Source: DATKEU01 sp035544495 (GTDB lineage: Bacteria > Myxococcota_A > Polyangia > Fen-1088). Taken from it: a stretch of 10,373 nt of DNA. Shown one piece after another: positions 1-6,191 of this stretch (position 1 is its first letter; the number at the start of each line of letters is the position of its first letter). Where the stretch lies: positions 1-10,373 of the forward strand of contig DATKEU010000160.1 of assembly GCA_035544495.1 (NCBI GenBank), in the 5' to 3' direction. Position numbers and translations under genes: made by a program. The notes below the pieces were generated by a model. That model had not been told where the DNA came from. It worked only from the letters and a program-made list of their open reading frames with translations, and ran no database searches.

Positions 1-460
1 CGAAGCGCGCCGGCGCCATCGGCCCCTGACCGCCACCGTCGGGGCTGTTCTCGAACTCGACGATGCCGTTCGCCAGCCAGCCGAGCTCGTCGCGGCCGAT
101 CAGCACGTTGCCGTCGGCGCCCACGATGCCGTCCCAGCGCGCGCTGAGATCGATGTCGTACCCGCGGGCCCGCAGCTCTTTGCCGATCGCGGCGGCGGTC
201 TCGCTGGTGAACGCCTGCGACAGCGCGGCCGACGCGGCGGGATCGTTGTCGCCGACCTGGTCGAGGACCAGGAAGACGTCGGGAGGCATGAGCGCGATGC
301 GGGACGGCGTGTACGCGCGGGCGGCGAAGGCCGGCTCGATCATCGGCTGGGGCGCGGTGGCGCACCCGGCGGCCGCCGCCGTCGCCAGCATCAGCGGCGC
401 CCAGGTGCAGCGCAGTCGGGACAACGAAAATGGGCGATCCGCCCGTCGAACCGTTGGCAC
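1..460 (-). CDS. Unrecognised lipoprotein, N-terminal part (3' end beyond the left edge)
   Basis: About 153 residues are visible. The reading frame has a basic N-terminus (VRRADRPF..RLR), a hydrophobic stretch (WAPLMLATAAAAG) and then Cys followed by ATAP, which fits a lipoprotein signal peptide and lipobox, so the product is probably anchored in the outer membrane. The mature part begins with a segment reading RIALMPPDVFLVLDQVGD, then a helix-like stretch rich in Ala/Ser/Glu (ETAAAIGKELRARGYDI), giving an alternating alpha/beta look, but I cannot name a family. No ATG lies at a sensible place. GTG at 460 is used here; TTG at 469 and TTG at 424 are in frame, and the 424 start would give a compact signal peptide (MSRLRCTWAPLMLATAAAAGC-like). 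No clear Shine-Dalgarno sequence marks any of them. It is divergent from the OmpA-domain gene, with 94 bp between. Gene reality is fairly sure from frame and signal peptide; function is unknown. Confidence 0.6.
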   Translation of the reverse strand, partial: MPTVRRADRPFSLSRLRCTWAPLMLATAAAAGCATAPQPMIEPAFAARAYTPSRIALMPPDVFLVLDQVGDNDPAASAALSQAFTSETAAAIGKELRARGYDIDLSARWDGIVGADGNVLIGRDELGWLANGIVEFENSPDGGGQGPMAPARF

Positions 461-554
461 CGTGCGCAACTTAGCATGCTGGATCGCGCGGGCGCCGCGC
501 GTGTTCCACCCGGGCGAGGTATGCTGGTGAAGCCGGCCGATTCGGAATCTCCCC

Positions 555-1361
555 ATGAGAACGCCAACGCCGCCCCGCGTCCCGACCGTGCTCATTGTGC
601 CTCTCGCTGTTTGCTTGGCGGGGGTCCGGTCGGCGGCCGCCGAGAAGTCCGGCGGCGGCCCGCCGCTGCGGATGATGGTCGATCGCGCGAAGGTCGATCT
701 GCAGCAGCACCGGCTGGAGGTGGTGGTCTCGCATCCGGTGCCGAAGGTCTCCATCAAGGTGACCGGTGAATCGGGCGCCGTCCTGGCGGACGAGGAGCAG
801 GATCTCTCTGGACGTCCGCCCGGGGCGCCCACGATGATTTCCTGGCATCCTTCCAGCGACGAGCCCGTGGAGCAGATCGACATCCACGCCGCCGACGCGC
901 GCGGCTTCGCCTTCGACATCACGCTGACGCCGTATTCGGTGTCGATCCCGCATGACGAGGTGACGTTCCGGACCGACTCGGCGGAGATCGACGCGTCCGA
1001 GGTCCCCAAGCTCGAGGCCGCGTTCGAGACGCTGTCCCGGCGCCTGGCCTCCGTGCGCGGGAAGGGCATCCCGCACGGCAACCTCGCGCTTTACATCGTC
1101 GGGCGCACCGACACCGTGGGAGGCGCCGTGCATAATCTGAAGCTGTCGCAGGACCGGGCGCGCTCCATCGCGCAATGGTTCCGCGTCAAGGGCGTCCCGC
1201 TGCCGATCGCCTACGACGGGCTCGGCAAGGCATCGGTTCAGGTTGGGACCGGCGATCAGGTCGCCGAGCGGCAGAACCGTCGCGTCGACTATTTTCTCTC
1301 CGACGGCGAGCCAACGCTGAACGTCGCGGGCGCCCGCCCGACCTGGAAAAGGCTGCGTTGA
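555..1361 (+). CDS. OmpA-family peptidoglycan-binding periplasmic protein
   Basis: This 268-residue protein begins with a cleavable signal peptide (residues 1-29, hydrophobic TVLIVPLAVCLAGV, then Ala-rich SAAA before Glu30). Residues ~40-130 form an uncharacterised beta-rich domain (VDLQQHRLEVVVSHPVPKVSIKV). Residues ~135-248 are an OmpA C-terminal domain: VTFRTDSAEID opens it, followed by GRTDTVGG (183-190), LSQDRARSI (197-205), YDGLGK and the closing NRRVDYFL (241-248), matching the family's usual NRRVE. Such domains bind diaminopimelate in peptidoglycan, so the protein probably sits in the periplasm attached to the wall. There is no beta-barrel domain and no lipobox, which suggests a soluble, wall-binding protein. 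The ATG at 555 is chosen because it gives the signal peptide; its ribosome site is poor. The stop overlaps the TTG start of the next gene, implying co-translation. An upstream promoter was not recognised. Confidence 0.88.
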   Translation: MRTPTPPRVPTVLIVPLAVCLAGVRSAAAEKSGGGPPLRMMVDRAKVDLQQHRLEVVVSHPVPKVSIKVTGESGAVLADEEQDLSGRPPGAPTMISWHPSSDEPVEQIDIHAADARGFAFDITLTPYSVSIPHDEVTFRTDSAEIDASEVPKLEAAFETLSRRLASVRGKGIPHGNLALYIVGRTDTVGGAVHNLKLSQDRARSIAQWFRVKGVPLPIAYDGLGKASVQVGTGDQVAERQNRRVDYFLSDGEPTLNVAGARPTWKRLR

Positions 1362-1798
1362 GAGCGCTCGCGCTGACCCCGTTGCTGCTCGCCTGCGCCA
1401 CGGCGTCGAGCGGGCCGTCCATCACGCCCGTCACGCTGGCCCAGTCCTGTCCGGCCGGGCCCTTCTGCGTCACCGGCCAGATCGACGACCAGTTCGCGCT
1501 GCCTGTTCCGGAGGTGAGGTGCTTCGTGCGCAACGCCGACGGCGATCTGCGCGAGACGAGATCCGATCAGCGGGGCGTGTTTCTGATCGACGGGCTGTCC
1601 GCCCTGCCGCCCGAGGTGCGCTTCGAGAAGTCGGGCTTCGAGGGTCAGGCAGTTCCGGTCTTTTCTGGCAGCGCCGGCAACGCCGCCCGCGCCTACGTGA
1701 CGCTTCAACGCAGCGATGACGTCGAATGCTCCTGCGCCGGCACCGTTCCGTTCAGCGGCCAGCCCGCCTGCCCGCCCGAGCGCTGCAGCGGGCGCTAG
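1358..1798 (+). CDS. Small lipoprotein with a carboxypeptidase-regulatory-like domain
   Basis: A 146-residue product is read from a TTG whose last two bases belong to the stop (TGA) of the OmpA-domain gene (TTGA overlap); a purine-rich stretch (ggaaaagg) lies just upstream. This start yields a short signal (RALALTPLL) and a textbook lipobox, LLAC, so Cys at about residue 13 would be lipidated. Residues ~33-110 (CVTGQIDDQFALPVPEVRC, then RSDQRGVFLIDGL, then VRFEKSGFEGQ) look like the carboxypeptidase-regulatory / transthyretin-like beta-sandwich common in secreted proteins. The C-terminus is Cys-rich (CSCAG, ACPPERC), with likely disulphides. The overlap suggests one transcript and perhaps one complex with the OmpA-domain protein; that partnership is inference. 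A longer reading of the same frame from 1175 is rejected because it would overlap the OmpA domain by 187 bases and bury the signal peptide. Confidence 0.75.
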   Translation: MRALALTPLLLACATASSGPSITPVTLAQSCPAGPFCVTGQIDDQFALPVPEVRCFVRNADGDLRETRSDQRGVFLIDGLSALPPEVRFEKSGFEGQAVPVFSGSAGNAARAYVTLQRSDDVECSCAGTVPFSGQPACPPERCSGR

Positions 1799-1830
1799 TC
1801 GCGCCGAAGGCGCGAGGCGGGAGGGTTTTT
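1799..1830 (+). terminator. Possible intrinsic terminator between convergent genes
   Basis: Directly after the lipoprotein stop is a perfect 7-bp inverted repeat, tcgcgcc / ggcgcga, with a 3-nt loop (1799-1815). A run of five T follows at 1826-1830, about ten bases past the stem. The gap to the T-run is longer than in a canonical terminator, so either termination is weak or the stem acts only as a transcript-end stabiliser. The T-run overlaps the stop codon of the convergent gene. Confidence 0.4.
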
Positions 1831-2656
1831 AGAACAGGAAGGTGGCGACCAGCGACACGGGCTTGCTGGCGGGGGCGAAGTGTTGGCAGTCGCCGTTCAA
1901 CGTCTCGCAAACGAGATAGCCGCTGTTCTTCCAGTAGTCGAAGCTGACCAGCGCACCAGCCAGATACCGGGCGCCGACGCGGAAGAGGACGCCGCCGGTG
2001 GCGCCCACCGTCCATGCTTGCGCCGAGTAATTCACCCAGCCCGGGACCGCCGTGTCCTGGTACCTGACCCAATCGACGCCGATGCCTGCCTTCGGGCCGG
2101 CGACCAGCTCGCCGGCGGCGAAAGGCACGCGGAACATCGCCGCCGCGGCGGTCAGCACCGTCACGCGCGTCAGGGTCTGCGTCGACTGCAGGTCGCGCGG
2201 GTTCGCAAAGTCCGTGGTCAGCACGGCGGCAACGGAAAAGTTGTCGGTGATGGGGATGATGACGACGCCCCCCGCGCGCACCCCGGGGCCATAGTCTGAC
2301 GCGGCCTCGCCGCGATCCGAGTACGCGCCGACGAGCGCGCCCACCGCGACATGACGTTTGGTTTCCTGCGAGGCGGAAACCGGCGCGGGTGGCGGCTCTG
2401 GTGGCGCCGCGGGTGGCGGCGGAACGAAGTACATCGGCGGCGGCGGGAAATACGACTCCGGCCATGGACCCGCCGCCGGAGGATTCGAGACGTAACAGCG
2501 GCCGTCCCAAGCACACGAATAGCCGTACGGGCAGGGCGGCACGCAGTCGGGCGGCGGCGTCGGTACCGGCGTTTGCGCGATCGCGCCGCCTCCCAGCGCA
2601 GCTGACCCGCCCAGCACCAGGACGCCGATGATCAGGCCAAGGTGATGCCGTGCCAT
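1829..2656 (-). CDS. Outer-membrane beta-barrel protein with Cys motif and polyproline linker
   Basis: From the ATG at 2656 the product is 275 residues. Residues 1-27 are a signal peptide (basic RHH, hydrophobic LGLIIGVLVLGGSAA, cleavage after AIA). A short four-cysteine motif follows (C38, C42, C48, C54, pattern C-x3-C-x5-C-x5-C), then a proline-rich linker at ~59-95. Residues ~100-275 alternate hydrophobic and polar residues with Gly turns, as in porin-type strands (VAVGALVGAYSD, GGVVIIPITDNFSVAAVL, KAGIGVDWVRY), and end in VSLVATFLF. A C-terminal Phe is the usual outer-membrane assembly signal. I therefore call a small ~8-10-strand barrel with an N-terminal periplasmic stalk; the specific function is unknown. 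An in-frame GTG at 2686 would add ten residues (GRGRLSSPQ after the initiator) and make a worse signal peptide. It lies 84 bp downstream of recQ on the same strand, so it could be cotranscribed, and is convergent with the lipoprotein gene. Confidence 0.75.
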   Translation of the reverse strand: MARHHLGLIIGVLVLGGSAALGGGAIAQTPVPTPPPDCVPPCPYGYSCAWDGRCYVSNPPAAGPWPESYFPPPPMYFVPPPPAAPPEPPPAPVSASQETKRHVAVGALVGAYSDRGEAASDYGPGVRAGGVVIIPITDNFSVAAVLTTDFANPRDLQSTQTLTRVTVLTAAAAMFRVPFAAGELVAGPKAGIGVDWVRYQDTAVPGWVNYSAQAWTVGATGGVLFRVGARYLAGALVSFDYWKNSGYLVCETLNGDCQHFAPASKPVSLVATFLF

Positions 2657-2660
2657 CTGT

Positions 2661-2676
2661 GGCGACGAAAGTCGCC
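2661..2676 (-). promoter_or_regulatory. Hairpin just upstream of the barrel-protein start codon
   Basis: A perfect 6-bp inverted repeat (ggcgac / gtcgcc) with a 4-nt loop ends four bases before the ATG at 2656. In the mRNA the loop reads UUUC. If the ATG is the true start, this stem covers the place where a ribosome-binding site should be, and no Shine-Dalgarno sequence is visible there. It could modulate translation, or it could be plain coding sequence if the GTG at 2686 is the start. Confidence 0.3.
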
Positions 2677-2740
2677 CGCGACCCACCCAGGAGTCAACGC
2701 GCCCCGGGCGAAGAAATTTGCAATCCGTGGGCGGCGCTGG

Positions 2741-5248
2741 CTAGTCGCCGCCGGGGTTGTAGAACCCGGGGAGGCGCGGGCCGCGATCGCGGTTGCGGTC
2801 GTTGCCGTGGCGGTTGTTGCTGTTGTTGTTGCGGTCGCGCCCGCGGCGCCGGCGGCGATTGCGACCGGCGCCTCCGCCCGGGGCGCCGCCGTTGTGGCCG
2901 TTGCCATTGCCGTGCTGGTTCTTGCCGTTGCCGTTTGGCTGGCCGGGCCCCGCTTGCTGGGGCGGTCGCGGCGCGTTCATCGTGGGCAGGGGCACGACCT
3001 GCGACGTCCGCCAGTCGACATAGGGGCGGATGTTGGCGTCGCGCACGGCCGACCAGCCGCCGTCGAAATCGCCCGTCCCTTCGCCCGGCGGCATCGCCAC
3101 GACGCTGCCATCCTCGCCAGCATCCGCCGTCGCTTCGGCCGCCGCCAGCTCGGCCAGCCAGGCGGCGCGATCCTCGATCACCACGTCACCCGGCATGTCG
3201 CTGCCCGCGCCGGGCGCGTCGCCCCAGACGCTGTCGTCGAACGTGCCCTCGCCCCCATCGCCGCTGGCCGGCGCCACGTAGGGCGGCAACGGCGGAAGAA
3301 CATCCGACGGGATCGGCGTGTCGAAGACCACCGGTGCGATTGCGCGCCCGGCGGGCACGGCGACGCGAACCTCGCCGCCCCCGGCACGTCGACGACGCCG
3401 CCGCGGCCGCGCGTGAAAGTCGGTGGCCGCGTGCAGGCCGTGCCGCTCGTCGGCCGACCCGGGATCGAAGACCTCGCTGTCGAGGCCCGCGTCCGAATCG
3501 CACAGACCGCACTTCTCGCCCTCCGGCTCGCCAAAGTAGGCGCGCAGCATCTGTACGCGGCAGCGCTGCGTGTTCATGTACGCCAGCAACGCCGCCAGCC
3601 GCCGCCGATCGGAGATGCGGCGGGCCTCGAACACCGAAGCTGCCTTGTCGATCTGCTCGCGCGTCGGCTTGGGCTCCACGCCCTCCCAGCGCGCCGCCTT
3701 GACTTCCTGGGCGACGCCCATCGCCTCCAGCACCGACAGGATCACGCGCACCCGCCTCTCGGGCAGCGCCATCGACAGCGCCAGGTCGCGCACCGACACT
3801 TCCTTGCCCTCGTCGCTCCAGGCGTAAAGACCCTCCGCCACCATGCGCGCCTGCGCCTTGGTCGGGTGCGCCTCTTTCAGAAAGTGCTCCTGGATGGCGA
3901 TGTCGTCGGGCTGGAACAGCAGCACGCAGCGCGCCGGCTTGCCGTCGCGTCCCGCCCGCCCCGCCTCCTGCACGTATGCCTCGGGCGAGCCGGGCATCTG
4001 GTAGTGGATGATGTACCGGATGTCAGGCTTGTCGACGCCCAGGCCGAACGCGTTGGTCGCCAGCATCACCACCTTGCGTCCCGGCTGCATGAACGACGCC
4101 TGGGCCTTCTCGCGCTCCTCGGTCGTCATCTTGCCGTTGTAACGCTCGACCGGAATCTTGCCGTGGCGCAACGCCACGTACAGATCGTCGACGGCGCGCA
4201 CGGTGGCGCAATAGACGATCCCCGGCCGGCGCAGGCGCTGGATCAGCTTGCCCAGTTGGCGCAGCTTGTCGGCCTCGCCGGCGACCTTGCGAACGTCGAA
4301 GGCCAGGTTCGGCCGGTGAAACGAGACGCGGCACACCTTCGCGTCGCGCATCCCCAGCTGCACCAGCACGTCGTCGGCGATGGCCGGCGTCGCCGTCGCC
4401 GTCAGCCCCAGAATGGGGGGCCGCCCCAGCACCTGCGCGGCCCGCCGCAACCCGAGATAAGAGGGGCGAAAGTCGTGGCCCCACTGTGACACACAGTGCG
4501 CCTCGTCCACGCAAAAGAGAGAGAACTTCACGCCCGCCAGCGCGTCCTGCACGGCCGGCGAGTTCACCGACTCGGGCGTGATCAAGACCAGCTTGATGGT
4601 GCCGTCGCGCACGGCCTGCAGATCGGCGGCGCGCTCTTTCGCCGTGCGCGTGGAATCGATGCGGGCCACGGCGATGCCGGCGGCCTTCATCTTGCCGACC
4701 TGGTCCTCGATCAACGCCAGCAGCGGCGACACCACCAGCGTCGGCCCGTCCATCACCAGCGCCGGCAGCTGATAGGTCAGCGACTTTCCGCTGCCCGTCG
4801 GCATGATTGCCAGCGTGTCCCGGCCCGCGAGGACCGATTCCATGATCTCCGCCTGGCCGGCCCGGAGGCTGCGCAACTTGAAGACGTCGCGCAGCTTTAC
4901 CAGCGCCCGCTGCAACGCCTCGGACGGCGGTGCCGCGGGCACGGGCTCGGCGGTGTTGATCACCGACACGCTCGCCGCGTGCGAAGGACCTTCGGGTGGC
5001 GCCGTACCGCCGCCACTGTCGTCCGCGCCGTCGGCGCGTCTGATGACGATGGTGGGAACGCTGTCATCCGCGCCGGAAGCGGTCTCGCCGCTCGGGGGGG
5101 AAGGCGGCGCGTCCGCGGTGGCAACTTCCGAAGATCCTGTTGTATTTGCAAAAGATGGGGCCGCCGGCGATAACCTCAGGGCGGCTCCGGAATCGTCATC
5201 GGAACTCAGGCTGAACTCCTGTGAAAAACGGGCGCAAACGCCGTGCAC
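2741..5248 (-). CDS. recQ: RecQ-family ATP-dependent DNA helicase with long disordered extensions
   Basis: This 835-residue product is an SF2 3'-5' DNA helicase that would act in DNA repair and replication-fork processing. Residues 1-110 are Ser/Asp/Pro-rich and likely disordered. The core follows: Walker A PTGSGKS (150-156), VSPLLALIEDQ, DEAH box (248-251) with the RecQ aromatic loop SQWGHDFRPSY (254-264), LTATATP (282-288), IVYC (344-347), and motifs V-VI ATNAFGLGVDKPDIR and QEAGRAGRDG. A winged-helix-like stretch (~464-515) precedes the zinc module (C563, C580, C583, with Asp586 where the fourth Cys is expected). No HRDC domain is seen. Instead ~250 residues follow, ending in an Asn/Arg/Gly-rich basic tail (~767-835). 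E. coli RecQ is about 610 residues. The start is GTG with a weak gggttgga upstream; an AGGAG inside codons ~9-11 leaves a later start possible. recQ is divergent from radC. Confidence 0.93.
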   Translation of the reverse strand: MHGVCARFSQEFSLSSDDDSGAALRLSPAAPSFANTTGSSEVATADAPPSPPSGETASGADDSVPTIVIRRADGADDSGGGTAPPEGPSHAASVSVINTAEPVPAAPPSEALQRALVKLRDVFKLRSLRAGQAEIMESVLAGRDTLAIMPTGSGKSLTYQLPALVMDGPTLVVSPLLALIEDQVGKMKAAGIAVARIDSTRTAKERAADLQAVRDGTIKLVLITPESVNSPAVQDALAGVKFSLFCVDEAHCVSQWGHDFRPSYLGLRRAAQVLGRPPILGLTATATPAIADDVLVQLGMRDAKVCRVSFHRPNLAFDVRKVAGEADKLRQLGKLIQRLRRPGIVYCATVRAVDDLYVALRHGKIPVERYNGKMTTEEREKAQASFMQPGRKVVMLATNAFGLGVDKPDIRYIIHYQMPGSPEAYVQEAGRAGRDGKPARCVLLFQPDDIAIQEHFLKEAHPTKAQARMVAEGLYAWSDEGKEVSVRDLALSMALPERRVRVILSVLEAMGVAQEVKAARWEGVEPKPTREQIDKAASVFEARRISDRRRLAALLAYMNTQRCRVQMLRAYFGEPEGEKCGLCDSDAGLDSEVFDPGSADERHGLHAATDFHARPRRRRRRAGGGEVRVAVPAGRAIAPVVFDTPIPSDVLPPLPPYVAPASGDGGEGTFDDSVWGDAPGAGSDMPGDVVIEDRAAWLAELAAAEATADAGEDGSVVAMPPGEGTGDFDGGWSAVRDANIRPYVDWRTSQVVPLPTMNAPRPPQQAGPGQPNGNGKNQHGNGNGHNGGAPGGGAGRNRRRRRGRDRNNNSNNRHGNDRNRDRGPRLPGFYNPGGD
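2813..2830 (-). repeat. GTT/AAC triplet run inside the recQ tail
   Basis: Six consecutive triplets on the plus strand (five gtt with one gct) encode the NNNSNN segment of the RecQ tail on the minus strand. It is a small coding microsatellite, likely prone to length change without frameshift because its unit is three bases. Confidence 0.6.
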
Positions 5249-5330
5249 TCCAACCCGACCACCCTACTGCACCCTGTCACACACACTGTTTTTCGGAGGT
5301 CGTGGGAAACATCGACCATCCGGCGCCGGT

Positions 5331-5345
5331 GCGGATTTTATCCGC
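5331..5345. promoter_or_regulatory. Inverted repeat in the recQ-radC intergenic region (candidate operator/promoter)
   Basis: The ~200-bp region between the divergent recQ (start 5248) and radC (start 5448) contains a perfect 6-bp dyad, gcggat-ttt-atccgc. On the minus strand it includes TAAAAT, which resembles a -10 box pointing towards recQ, although no good -35 sits at the usual distance. A second, GC-only palindrome (ccggcgccgg) lies at 5320-5329. Near radC, ttgaca at 5435-5440 resembles a -35 box, but no -10 is visible 17 bp on, and the radC start lies inside that spacer. No terminator, small gene or RNA was found in this intergenic stretch. Confidence 0.25.
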
Positions 5346-5447
5346 CAAGCACGAGCGTTATCGACACGCTAGCACGCCTTCTCCAGCGCCGCCACTCTTT
5401 ATTGCGCAACGTTTTTTCCAGCACCGCCGCAGCTTTGACACGGTGGC

Positions 5448-6149
5448 ATGTCGGTTGCCCTGTGCCCTTACATGGTCGCTCTCGCAGCCTTGAATCCGGA
5501 CAGTCGGCCGCGCGAGCGGTTGGCAGCGTGCGGCGCGCACCAGCTCTCGGATGACGAGCTCCTGGCCATCGTCCTCGGCGCCGGGCGACCGGGGTGCAGC
5601 GCCCTGGAGCTGGCCAGCGGCATACTGGCGCGATCGGGGGGCCTGGCGGGTCTGGCGCAGGCGAGCGCGCGCGAGCTGCGGGCGCACCCCGGCGTCGGCC
5701 CGGCGCGCGCCAGCATGGTCCAGGCGGCGCTGGAGCTCGGCCGCCGCTCGGTCGGGCAGCGTCCGAGACGCGGCCGGCGCCTGTCCGCCGCGGCCGAGGT
5801 GTGGGCCTATTTTCGTGCCCGCCTGGCGCTGGCGACCGTCGAGGAATTCTGGGCGCTGTCTCTCGACGTGCGCCACCGCGTGCAGAACGAGACCTGTCTG
5901 GCGCGCGGCTCGCTGACCGGCGTCGAGGTTCATCCGCGCGACGTCTTCTGTCCGCTCATCCGCACGTCGGCGGCGGCGGTGATCTTCTGTCACAACCATC
6001 CGTCCGGTGATCCGACGCCATCGCGCCAGGACATCGAGCTGACCCAGCGCCTGCGCGACGTCGGCGAGCTGTGCGGCATCGGCGTCCTCGATCACGTGAT
6101 CGTCGGCTGGGAGGGCTTCACCAGCCTGGCCGAACGCGGGTGGCGCTGA
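5448..6149 (+). CDS. radC: RadC-family JAMM-domain protein
   Basis: The 233-residue product has the full RadC architecture. The N-terminal family signature is RPRERLAACGAHQLSDDELLAIVLG (20-44, read here in two parts: RPRERL and LSDDELLAIVLG). A helix-hairpin-helix follows (LRAHPGVGPARASMVQAALELGRR, ~77-100, centred on HPGVGPA). The C-terminal MPN/JAMM domain carries H182-N-H184, S192 and D195, i.e. the complete H-x-H-x7-S-x2-D metal site. Despite the name, RadC's cellular role is unsettled; its link to repair in E. coli was withdrawn, and the JAMM site suggests a metal-dependent hydrolase. The ATG at 5448 is used; a second ATG at 5472 would remove eight residues and still keep every motif, and neither has a strong ribosome site. 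It is divergent from recQ and precedes the barrel-protein gene by 42 bp. Confidence 0.93.
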   Translation: MSVALCPYMVALAALNPDSRPRERLAACGAHQLSDDELLAIVLGAGRPGCSALELASGILARSGGLAGLAQASARELRAHPGVGPARASMVQAALELGRRSVGQRPRRGRRLSAAAEVWAYFRARLALATVEEFWALSLDVRHRVQNETCLARGSLTGVEVHPRDVFCPLIRTSAAAVIFCHNHPSGDPTPSRQDIELTQRLRDVGELCGIGVLDHVIVGWEGFTSLAERGWR

Positions 6150-6191
6150 ACGTTTCTGGACGGTGCGCGGCTCGTCGCTAAGAATCGGGCG

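Noticed and set aside
471..1175. 234-codon minus-strand frame over the OmpA-domain gene
   Set aside because: It is Arg/His-rich and lacks any signal or domain, whereas the plus-strand frame has a signal peptide and a full OmpA domain.
2642..4489. Very long open frame on the plus strand opposite recQ (615 codons)
   Set aside because: Its product is a low-complexity mix of Arg, His, Ala and Val with no domain, and it lies antisense to unmistakable RecQ motifs; long antisense frames are expected in such GC-rich coding DNA.
5249..5447. LexA/SOS box controlling recQ and radC
   Set aside because: No CTG-N10-CAG or Gram-positive-type site was found by eye; the dyad present does not match a known LexA motif.
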